Origin: JBHJGO01 sp050331715
Lineage (GTDB): Bacteria > Cyanobacteriota > Cyanobacteriia > Cyanobacteriales > Microcoleaceae
Reading direction: 5' to 3'
Length of the DNA stretch: 15,177 bases
Assembly: GCA_050331715.1 (NCBI GenBank)
Contig: JBHJGO010000163.1
Span: 1-15,177 of the forward strand
Under the pieces are notes generated by a model. The model did no database searches. It saw only the letters and a program-made list of their open reading frames with translations, and had not been told where the DNA came from. Positions within the stretch are counted from its first letter, which is position 1; each line of letters begins with the position of its first letter. Of this stretch, positions 6,057 to 12,752 are shown piece after piece. The translations under genes were made by a program, and so were the position numbers.

Positions 6057-7043
6057 ATGTTTGTACAACTCACACGGCTCCTACTCCTGCTGCTGATCGG
6101 CACAATCATATTCAGACTCTGGAAGCTGCTTGTCGGCAAAGATGGCTCACTGGTCAGCCGTCTGTGGTTTATTCTGGGTCTCTTCCTGTTGGCGGTTGCT
6201 TTTACAGCTCCAGATAGCCCAGTTGGACTGGCAGTTCTAGAATTTATCGCTGTCTTTTTGAAGCCATTGGGATTGTCAATCCTATTGCTGATTATTGCCT
6301 GTACGCAAATTACTAAAAAGGAAGCGAAAAATCCTGCCCCCAACCTGATTTTGACAGCGCTGCTGATCCTAATTTTGTCCAGCACGCCTTTTGTTGCGGA
6401 ATGGTTGGCCTATCAGCTTGAGCAGAATGCTCTCACCGCGATCCAGCCAGATTTATGTTGTGGAGAGACTGCTGGAGCCATTGTTTTACTGGGAAATGGA
6501 ACAACGGAACCAAAGTTGCCCTATCGCACCCAGATTCAGTTGACTCAATCGGGTGATCGCATTCCCTATGCAGCTCAACTTTACCGGAAAGACTATGCTC
6601 CCCGTGTGATTGTCAGTGCTGGCCCTCGACGCGAGCTGTTCAATCCAACCAACGAGGCTGAGGACGTGAAGCAGCTTCTTGTTTACATGGGAGTTCCCTC
6701 AGGCAATATTGTTGTGGAGCCTCACAGCAGCAGCGTGAGCCACAGTGTCAAGGAGGTTAAGAAGTTAATGAAGAATAATAGTCTGGGCCGCACTATTGTA
6801 CTGGTGACCTCAGCCTTGGAAATGCGGCGTGCTAGCTTAGCCTTTGCTGAGGCAGGGTTTAAGGTGATTCCCGCTCCAACAAATTTCAGTACCTTTGTTG
6901 CGAAGGGAAAAACGAGAGGTCGAGTTAGCGGAGCTAGTTTTGCTCCTAGTGCTGAGGCTCTGTTGTTGACGACGAAGGTATTTGAGGAATATTTGATTAC
7001 CTTCTATTACTTCGTTCGTGGATGGCTGGCCCCTAGTATTTAG
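6057..7043 (+). CDS. YdcF/SanA/ElyC-family (DUF218) membrane protein
   Basis: The first ~115 residues hold about four hydrophobic segments (roughly 5-22, 36-52, 60-83 and 93-115). A soluble DUF218 domain follows from about residue 138: AIVLLGNG, then the IPYAAQLYRKDYAPRVIVSAG segment, an E-rich AEDVKQLLVYMGVPSGNI region, and VLVTSALEMRRASLAFAEAGFKVIPAP. Family members are linked to envelope homeostasis (E. coli ElyC, SanA), but the biochemical activity is not settled. Typical members read TSAxHM where this one reads TSALEM, so a commonly conserved His is Glu here. Length is 328 residues. The ATG at 6057 gives a hydrophobic N-terminus; no clear ribosome binding site precedes it. The stop codon overlaps that of the convergent gene at 7040. 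Confidence 0.85.
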   Translation: MFVQLTRLLLLLLIGTIIFRLWKLLVGKDGSLVSRLWFILGLFLLAVAFTAPDSPVGLAVLEFIAVFLKPLGLSILLLIIACTQITKKEAKNPAPNLILTALLILILSSTPFVAEWLAYQLEQNALTAIQPDLCCGETAGAIVLLGNGTTEPKLPYRTQIQLTQSGDRIPYAAQLYRKDYAPRVIVSAGPRRELFNPTNEAEDVKQLLVYMGVPSGNIVVEPHSSSVSHSVKEVKKLMKNNSLGRTIVLVTSALEMRRASLAFAEAGFKVIPAPTNFSTFVAKGKTRGRVSGASFAPSAEALLLTTKVFEEYLITFYYFVRGWLAPSI

Positions 7044-7339
7044 TCTGCGGGTAGCTCAGTCGATCCCGGAGCAATCTCTGGGACTCGAAATTCGTCATTC
7101 GTCAATTCTCCTTGGCTAACTGCACTACCGATGTAGAGGATAAGAGCTAAGAGTAGAAGAAACAGAAATCCAATTCCCTCATTCTCTTCAGATCCATTTT
7201 CAATAGTGTCAGGTTCTGGTTTGGCCACAAGAGAGCTGAGATCAAGCTGAATCTCAACTTTTTCTCCCTCAACGGGGCCAGAAATTCTAAATCCTTCTAA
7301 CTGAACTGGGTTTCTATGATTCTGATTCTCACCTGACAT
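7040..7339 (-). CDS. Small single-span membrane protein, unknown function
   Basis: A 99-residue protein I do not recognise. It has an acidic, polar N-terminal part of about 55 residues, one strongly hydrophobic helix (GFLFLLLLALILYIGSAV, roughly 57-74) and a polar C-terminal tail of about 25 residues rich in Glu and Pro. It is likely real because a good ribosome binding site, AGAGGAG (complement of 7348-7354), sits 8 bases before the ATG at 7339. The segment FRISGPVEGEKVEIQLDLSS could form a short beta-structured region. Its stop codon shares bases with the stop of the YdcF-family gene on the other strand. It is divergent from the histidine kinase gene. Confidence 0.75.
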   Translation of the reverse strand: MSGENQNHRNPVQLEGFRISGPVEGEKVEIQLDLSSLVAKPEPDTIENGSEENEGIGFLFLLLLALILYIGSAVSQGELTNDEFRVPEIAPGSTELPAD

Positions 7340-7347
7340 GGCTTACA

Positions 7348-7354
7348 CTCCTCT
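7348..7354 (-). promoter_or_regulatory. Ribosome binding site of the small membrane protein
   Basis: Read on the minus strand the sequence is AGAGGAG, 8 bases upstream of the ATG at 7339. It supports this short ORF as a real gene. Confidence 0.7.
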
Positions 7355-7450
7355 AGAGGCATACTATTGAGTGAGTACTAGAAATGATAAGGCTAATCAG
7401 GATTATCTCTTCTTGGATTTTATTCTGCAGGTTAGGTCAATGGATTAGTG

Positions 7451-7484
7451 GCACAGTTCAGGGCACAGTTCAGGGTTGAACCCT
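7451..7484. promoter_or_regulatory. Tandem 12-mer plus palindrome between divergent genes
   Basis: GCACAGTTCAGG occurs twice head to tail (7451-7462 and 7463-7474). The second copy runs into a perfect palindrome AGGGTT-G-AACCCT (7472-7484). Lying in the 247-bp region between the divergent small membrane protein and the histidine kinase, this could be a regulator site (inference from symmetry and position). Confidence 0.4.
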
Positions 7485-7586
7485 TAGCAACAGGATTAAG
7501 GTAAGCTTAAACAGGGTAGCCAATAGGTTTCTCTAATGCTGAACCCATACTCGGCCTCCCTCTCTCACCGAAATTAAGACTCACTT

Positions 7587-9548
7587 GTGGACGACGTTCT
7601 ATACCAGCAACTAGAACAGGAACGCCTGCTGAATCAGGTTACAACTCAGATTCGCCAGAGCCTCGACTTACATGTCATTCTTTCAACCGCAGTTGAGCAG
7701 CTACAGCAGCTCCTAAATGCTGATCGCTTAGTCATTTATCAATTTGATTTTCGTTGGTCTGTTCCTCCGGGACAATGTTCTCTAGACGAGGCACACCCTG
7801 AGCAGCGCTCCGATACAGATCTTGAGATTCCTGAGACCCTGTCTGAAACGGCTCAAACTACCGATCAGCAGTGGGGATATGTAACCTATGAAGCACTCGC
7901 GAGTCACCATATTCCCTCAGTGATGCATGTCAGCGAAGCTGCTGCTTGTTATGTAGATACTCAAGTTCACCGCCAGAAATATACTAAAGGTTTCACTTTG
8001 GTTGTTGATGATGTGGAGGAAACCTACACTCACTCTGCTTGTTTACTCAAGTTTTTAAGGGGAATTCAAGTTAAGGCCAAGTTAGTGTCCTCTATCGTTG
8101 TTCAAGAAGAACTCTGGGGACTGCTGATCGCTCAACAGTGCGAAGATACTCGAAACTGGCAAAGCCATGAGGTGAAATTTTTGTCCCAGGTGACAGAACA
8201 TTTATCGATTGCCATTTATCAGGCCCAACTTTACACTCAGGTTCAGCAACAGAAGGAAAATTTGGAGCTAAGGGTTCAGGAGAGAACCCAAGCCTTGCAA
8301 GATGCCCTATTAGCAGCTCAATCTGCCAGTCGAGCCAAAAGTGAGTTCCTGGCGACGATGAGCCATGAATTGCGAACGCCCTTAACCTGTGTGATTGGCA
8401 TTTCGGCAACGCTCCTGCGCTATCTACCGGATTCTTCTGGCACTAAAAAGATTCCATTAGAAAAACAGCAAAGTTATCTGCAAACCATTCACGATAGTGG
8501 TGAGCATCTGCTAGAACTAATCAATGACATCCTGGATTTATCTCAAGTTGAAGCGGGCAAAGCAGTTCTACAAATCGACAAATTTTCCTTAACTAAGGTA
8601 CTGAATCAATGTCTGCGGTTTTTTCGAGAAGAGGCCATTCAACAGCAAATTGATCTGATGGGAAACTTTCAAATTGACCCGGCTCAGGATCAGTTTTCAG
8701 CCGATCAAAGACGATTAAGGCAGATTTTATTCAATCTTTTGAGCAATGCGATTAAGTTCACACCAGCGGGAGGACAGGTAACTTTACGGGCCTATGTTCA
8801 TGAGAATATTGCAACCTTTCAAGTTCAAGATACTGGGATTGGTATTCCTGAAAGCCAGCAATCTCTTTTATTTGAAAAGTTTCAGCAACTTGATTCTCCC
8901 TATCGTCGAGAGCGGGATGGGACGGGGCTAGGACTAGCTTTAACCAAACAACTGGTGGAACTACATGGTGGAGCGATAAAATTTGATTCAACTGAAGGAG
9001 AGGGTTCAACGTTTACAGTACACTTACCCAACCAACCTGTTGTAGACAAAAAATCTTCTGGAACAACGGCCAAGAAATCCTTTGGAACTTTCCTTCCCTC
9101 CATTCATTCTGAGAGTACTCAGTGTCGTTTGGTGATTGTAGAAAATGATGAGGAAATCGCCACCTTGATTTGTGAATTGTTGACAGCCACCGGATATCAG
9201 GTGGTCTGGTTGGCTAAGGAACTCACCTCGATTCAGCAAATTGCTCTCTTGCAACCTGCGGCAGTGATTGTCGATCTGCAAGTGTCCGGTCAGGGTGGGC
9301 AGGATATGATTCGTCAGCTTAAGCAAAGTCAGGAAATTGAAGATATTAAAATTCTAGCCTTGGTCAATGAGCGATTACTCTCAAACTCTAATGGAAAATC
9401 TACGATTCAATCTAGACGGAAAAAACAGCTTACAAAACAGCTCCGCACCCACTTCAGCGATGATTTAATTAGCTTGATTGATCAATGGCTGACAAAGCCT
9501 ATCAAACCCAACCAACTCCTGGAAAAGATTGCAACTCTAGGACTTTAG
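7587..9548 (+). CDS. GAF-domain hybrid sensor histidine kinase
   Basis: A soluble kinase of 653 residues. A phytochrome/cyanobacteriochrome-like GAF domain (about 15-215) contains VKAKLVSSI and LWGLLIAQQCEDTRNW. A coiled-coil linker (about 217-250) follows, then HisKA with KSEFLATMSHELRTP and phosphoacceptor His260. The HATPase domain (about 372-480) has N-box NLLSNAIKFTP, G1 DTGIGIP and G2 GTGLGLAL. A receiver-like domain (about 513-650) retains Asp563 and Lys637 (LTKPIKP), but the usual Thr/Ser in its fourth strand is Val593, so output may be altered. No transmembrane segment is seen. In the GAF domain Cys152 aligns with the bilin-binding Cys, followed by Leu where His is usual, and Cys121 lies at the second-cysteine site of DXCF-type domains. 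The start is GTG at 7587, because an upstream in-frame ATG at 7536 is closed off by TAA at 7575. The signal sensed is unknown. Confidence 0.92.
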   Translation: MDDVLYQQLEQERLLNQVTTQIRQSLDLHVILSTAVEQLQQLLNADRLVIYQFDFRWSVPPGQCSLDEAHPEQRSDTDLEIPETLSETAQTTDQQWGYVTYEALASHHIPSVMHVSEAAACYVDTQVHRQKYTKGFTLVVDDVEETYTHSACLLKFLRGIQVKAKLVSSIVVQEELWGLLIAQQCEDTRNWQSHEVKFLSQVTEHLSIAIYQAQLYTQVQQQKENLELRVQERTQALQDALLAAQSASRAKSEFLATMSHELRTPLTCVIGISATLLRYLPDSSGTKKIPLEKQQSYLQTIHDSGEHLLELINDILDLSQVEAGKAVLQIDKFSLTKVLNQCLRFFREEAIQQQIDLMGNFQIDPAQDQFSADQRRLRQILFNLLSNAIKFTPAGGQVTLRAYVHENIATFQVQDTGIGIPESQQSLLFEKFQQLDSPYRRERDGTGLGLALTKQLVELHGGAIKFDSTEGEGSTFTVHLPNQPVVDKKSSGTTAKKSFGTFLPSIHSESTQCRLVIVENDEEIATLICELLTATGYQVVWLAKELTSIQQIALLQPAAVIVDLQVSGQGGQDMIRQLKQSQEIEDIKILALVNERLLSNSNGKSTIQSRRKKQLTKQLRTHFSDDLISLIDQWLTKPIKPNQLLEKIATLGL

Positions 9549-9570
9549 GCCCTCCTTGAATGTTCGCATT

Positions 9571-9957
9571 CTATTGTTCATAAACTTCTAAAGGTAATCC
9601 ATCTGGATCTTTGAAAAAAGTAAATCGCTTTCCGGTCAATTCATCAACCCGAATAGGTTCGACCTCTATCCCGTTCGTCTGTAGGTGATCCACTGAGGTT
9701 TCAAGGCTTTCAACCGCAAAGGATAAGTGCCTTAATCCACAAGCTTCTGGTCTATTGGGGCGTTGGGGGGGATCAGGAAAGGAGAACAGCTCTATCTGAT
9801 CATGAGCGCCTACCCTCAAATCCAACTTATAGGAATTCCGAGCCGCTCGAAAGGTTTCTTGAATAATTGAAAATCCCAAAGCTTCTGTATAGAATGCCTT
9901 TGATTTCTCATAATCTGAACAGATGATCGCAACATGATGAATTCGACTAGCTTTCAT
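9571..9957 (-). CDS. VOC-family protein, YaeR/glyoxalase-I-like
   Basis: A single vicinal-oxygen-chelate protein of 128 residues, very similar in pattern to E. coli YaeR: IHHVAIICSDYEKSKAFY, IELFSFPDPPQRPNRPEA, CGLRHLSFAV and RFTFFKDPDGLPLEVYEQ. Putative metal ligands are His8, Glu56, His77 and Glu124, the four positions used by metal-dependent VOC enzymes. A lyase or dioxygenase-like reaction on a small molecule such as a glutathione or other thiol adduct is possible, but the YaeR substrate is not known to me, so only the family is called. ATG start at 9957. It lies 69 bases downstream of the SLH-lipoprotein gene on the same strand and may be the last gene of that transcript; it converges with the kinase gene, leaving 22 bases between their stops. 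Confidence 0.88.
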   Translation of the reverse strand: MKASRIHHVAIICSDYEKSKAFYTEALGFSIIQETFRAARNSYKLDLRVGAHDQIELFSFPDPPQRPNRPEACGLRHLSFAVESLETSVDHLQTNGIEVEPIRVDELTGKRFTFFKDPDGLPLEVYEQ

Positions 9958-10026
9958 GGGATAGAAATTATTAATTGAACATCTGAGAGAGTACTTAAAA
10001 GATGATTCTTTGTTTACTCAATTCAC

Positions 10027-11496
10027 TTAATCTGAATCCTGGAGTTGCTGGCTCTGATTCAGCTCAGTCACGGAAATACCATTGTTTTGAAAGCCAAAAT
10101 ACCACAGGGCAGCAGCGGCCTCCGCACGGGTCACGGATTTCTTGGGTTGAAACAATGTAGTGAATCCATAGACCCGCCGAATATTGGAATTATCGCCGTT
10201 GTCAAAATCAGCCAGGACTGCCCCCAAGGAACTAGAGTCAATCTTGGAAGTGTCTCGAAATCCCCAGCGTTCTTTAACCGTATCAACGGTTGCCGTTGGC
10301 AGGGCTTGACGGGTATCGAGGGGAACTTTCCACAGCAACAAATCCTCTCGCGTCAGATTAGCATCTGGACGGAACTGGGTCACAGTTGAGTCTCCAGCCA
10401 GGGAACTGGGGATCAGTCCAGCTTCCGCTAACCCCTGAATTTCAGCAAAACTAGGATGGGTGGTGGGGACATCGGTGAAGGCGGGTTGGCTACTCGGAAC
10501 CGCAAGTCGGATTTGCTTGGCAGGGGTTTTAGCGTACAGGTTATTGTTGGCGTTGACTAACCAACGGGCAAATTCACTCCGAGTAATGGGGTTGTTAGGG
10601 CTGGAAAGGGTTGAAGTGGCATCTCCCGCTCGATCCTGGGATGAGAGCAAGAGACCCGTTTGAACCACCCCCGATACCAATGGCTGTAACTCTTGGGGCA
10701 CAGCGTTAGCACTCGAAGCGGTTGTGGGTGAAGCCGTGGGGCTAGGAGTTGCCTGGGAGTTGGATTTTGCTTCATCCGATTTTGTTTCATCCGATTTTGA
10801 ATTAGGAGAAGGCGTGTCTGACCTCCTGGAAGCCTCCTCTGGTGGGACTGGAACGGGTAGCTTATCGGTCGAATCCCCCTTACTCAGAATAGAATCTGGC
10901 TGCTGATAGCTCAACTCAAATTCCGTTTGGCTGGGATTGTCTGGACTAGGTTGGATTGAGACGCTCACCTCCACACCATCCTTCTGGGCTTCAAAGGAAC
11001 CCTCCCCTTCTTCCTCCGGCCGACGGGTAACTTCCCATCTCTGTCTTTTGAACTGGTTGCTGTAGAAAGTCTGGACGGCATTGCTGGGATCTTGTGTCTC
11101 CCAGCGAGTGGTTGCGCCTGAAATTTCCCGACCCAGGGATTGAATTTCTTGCAACTGAGCACCCGGATAGATCGGAACTTCGTCTGGAAAATCGCTAGGC
11201 AGCGAGACTGTAGGAATTGTAGTTTCAGTGTCAATCGGGGTCGAGCGCGGTTGGGGAGTCGTAGCAGTCTGCTCTAATTGGGGATCGGCTTCAAGCGATC
11301 GCTCTAGAGATTCACCAAAGGGGCTGCCTGCACACGCATTGAGAAGACAAGCCAGTGATATGGCGATTTTCAATCGCGTAAGGTACGGATTTAGAAGTTG
11401 GTGACGTAGTGTACCATCAACTTCCATACCCCGCCAGCGTGAGAAACGCTGTAGAGGCAAGCCAATCGATCGAAGAGAGTCTTTAGAATGTTTCAC
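10027..11496 (-). CDS. SLH-domain lipoprotein, start uncertain
   Basis: Probably an envelope lipoprotein. LKIAISLACLLNAC (residues 42-55) is a hydrophobic segment ending in a lipobox, followed by a polar Thr/Pro/Glu stretch. Residues 100-200 form a domain starting FPDEVPIYPGAQLQE with aromatic residues spaced as in other cyanobacterial proteins of this type. Residues 201-266 are a low-complexity Ser/Pro/Lys/Asp linker including SKSDETKSDEAKSNS, and about 300-467 hold SLH-like repeats (ITRSEFARWLV, PAFTDVP, LTREDLLLW, VTRAEAAAALWYFG) that could bind cell-wall polymers. The GTG at 11496 has only AAGG at a suitable distance and would put about 41 residues ahead of the signal peptide. An ATG at 11427 or a TTG at 11373, which would give MKIAISLACLLNAC, would suit a lipoprotein better. 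The doubtful N-terminal segment coincides with the structured repeat, which may be untranslated leader. Operon with argC is likely. Confidence 0.82.
   Translation of the reverse strand: MKHSKDSLRSIGLPLQRFSRWRGMEVDGTLRHQLLNPYLTRLKIAISLACLLNACAGSPFGESLERSLEADPQLEQTATTPQPRSTPIDTETTIPTVSLPSDFPDEVPIYPGAQLQEIQSLGREISGATTRWETQDPSNAVQTFYSNQFKRQRWEVTRRPEEEGEGSFEAQKDGVEVSVSIQPSPDNPSQTEFELSYQQPDSILSKGDSTDKLPVPVPPEEASRRSDTPSPNSKSDETKSDEAKSNSQATPSPTASPTTASSANAVPQELQPLVSGVVQTGLLLSSQDRAGDATSTLSSPNNPITRSEFARWLVNANNNLYAKTPAKQIRLAVPSSQPAFTDVPTTHPSFAEIQGLAEAGLIPSSLAGDSTVTQFRPDANLTREDLLLWKVPLDTRQALPTATVDTVKERWGFRDTSKIDSSSLGAVLADFDNGDNSNIRRVYGFTTLFQPKKSVTRAEAAAALWYFGFQNNGISVTELNQSQQLQDSD
11363..11453 (-). repeat. 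Structured dispersed repeat, copy B (5' end of SLH gene)
   Basis: Reading leftward from 11453, it matches copy A at 29 of the first 32 bases and about 70% afterwards with a 2-base insertion, by hand alignment. The hairpin GAAGTTGATG/CACCAACTTC (11424-11415 with 11403-11394) has 9 of 10 pairs, and GCGATT/AATCGC (11377-11372 with 11368-11363) is perfect. The bases before TACAGCG show no similarity between the copies, so the left boundary is sharp. Confidence 0.65.
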
Positions 11497-11565
11497 GAGC
11501 CAACCTTGCCAGTTTTAACCTTATTAATATTCTAAAACCAGCAGTCTACAGACTACAGACAATCC

Positions 11566-12627
11566 TCAAGGGTAAAAACTCATTTGGGGTAATCCAAGGG
11601 TTTCGTCCCAACCCATCATCAAGTTCAAGCATTGGACAGCTTGACCAGACTGACCCTTGAGCAAATTATCAATAGTTGACAAGACAATGACCCGATCCGT
11701 TCTCTGATCCACTTCAACGCCGATATAACAAAGGTTGGTTCCAGTAACCCACTTCGTTTTAGGGAAATTACCGCCAGAAAGAACTTTCACCCAGGGAGAA
11801 TTCCGATAGAACGCTCTGTAGATGGTGACCAAATCCTCCCGTACCAATCCCGGATCGCGTAATTTTCCGTAGACAGTGGCCAGAATGCCCCGAATCATAG
11901 GGATTAAGTGGGGCGTGAACTGGACACGAATTTCGTGACCCACCAGATCGCTACAAATTTCCTCAATTTCCGGAGTGTGACGGTGGTGTCCGCCGACCCC
12001 GTAGGCAGAGAGAGACCCCTCAGCTTCAGCGTGCAGCAAATGCGTTTCTGTCTTGCGTCCACCGCCAGAGGTTCCAGATTTGGCATCCACAATTGCGCTA
12101 TCGCTTGCGATCAGACCTTGTTTCAACAGGGGAGCCAGGGCCAACAGACTGGCAGTAACGTAACACCCCGGACAACCGATCAAACTCGCCTCAGCAATGC
12201 GGTCGCGGTAGAGTTCAGGTAAACCATAAACTGCACCAGCAACCGTGGCCTGGTCGGTGCGATCGCCACCATACCACTTGCGATAAATTTCCAGGTTAGC
12301 GAATCGATAGTCAGCGGAGAGATCTAGAACCTTGCAGCCTTTCGCCAGGAGTTCAGGAGCCATTTTCCAGGCCAGACCATTCGGCATCGAGAGGAAAACC
12401 ACTCGGCACTTCTGAGCAATCTGCTCGATATCAATGGCTTCGATGCTTAGCTCAACGAAGGGTTCTAGATGAGGGTAGATACTGGAGTAGGGCTTTCCAG
12501 CACTACTTTCACCCCCCAGATAGGCAATTTCTACTTGAGGATGACTTTGCAGCAGGTGCACCAACTGCACACCCCCATAGCCAGAAGCCCCAACAATTCC
12601 TACTGGCAAACGTTCAGCATCAGTCAT
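11566..12627 (-). CDS. argC: N-acetyl-gamma-glutamyl-phosphate reductase
   Basis: Third step of arginine biosynthesis: NADPH-dependent reduction of N-acetyl-glutamyl-5-phosphate to the semialdehyde, in the cytoplasm. The nucleotide-binding motif VGIVGASGYGG is at residues 9-19. FLSMPNG (78-84) and LDLSADYRF (101-109) follow. IGCPGCYVTA (150-159) carries the catalytic Cys155; family members more often read NPGCYPT, so the Asn before PGC and the Pro after CY are Cys and Val here, which should not abolish catalysis. DAKSGTSGGGRK and HHRHTPEIEEI supply the remaining active-site region, including the general-base His. The 353-residue length is normal. The ATG at 12627 is preceded by AAAGGAG at 9 bases. 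The SLH-lipoprotein gene follows after 69 bases on the same strand and is probably co-transcribed. Confidence 0.96.
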   Translation of the reverse strand: MTDAERLPVGIVGASGYGGVQLVHLLQSHPQVEIAYLGGESSAGKPYSSIYPHLEPFVELSIEAIDIEQIAQKCRVVFLSMPNGLAWKMAPELLAKGCKVLDLSADYRFANLEIYRKWYGGDRTDQATVAGAVYGLPELYRDRIAEASLIGCPGCYVTASLLALAPLLKQGLIASDSAIVDAKSGTSGGGRKTETHLLHAEAEGSLSAYGVGGHHRHTPEIEEICSDLVGHEIRVQFTPHLIPMIRGILATVYGKLRDPGLVREDLVTIYRAFYRNSPWVKVLSGGNFPKTKWVTGTNLCYIGVEVDQRTDRVIVLSTIDNLLKGQSGQAVQCLNLMMGWDETLGLPQMSFYP

Positions 12628-12636
12628 GTTGTATGG

Positions 12637-12643
12637 CTCCTTT
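12637..12643 (-). promoter_or_regulatory. Ribosome binding site of argC
   Basis: AAAGGAG on the minus strand, 9 bases from the ATG at 12627, supports the chosen start. Confidence 0.7.
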
Positions 12644-12648
12644 GGAGA

Positions 12649-12687
12649 CGAAAAAACTGCGAAATAAACTGCAAGATATACTGCAAA
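12649..12687 (-). repeat. Three 12-bp direct repeats in the argC leader
   Basis: On the plus strand ACTGC recurs at 12656, 12668 and 12680, exactly 12 bases apart, with A/T-rich sequence between. On the minus strand the units read GCAGT plus T-rich sequence, just below a possible -10 (CATAAT) near 12690-12696. The spacing, a little over one helical turn, would suit repeated protein contacts or an RNA site in the leader; this is inference. Confidence 0.45.
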
Positions 12688-12752
12688 AATATTATGCTTG
12701 GGTGCATTTTAGTATTAAGGGTTGATCTTGGGTAGCAAATTATCAGGAATCT

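Noticed and set aside
8092..9326. Minus-strand open frames of 67-105 codons across the histidine kinase gene
   Set aside because: All kinase motifs are intact on the plus strand, and the antisense products show no recognisable domain.
10045..10906. Plus-strand open frames opposite the SLH lipoprotein
   Set aside because: They mirror the lipoprotein coding sequence and its low-complexity linker; no independent signal.
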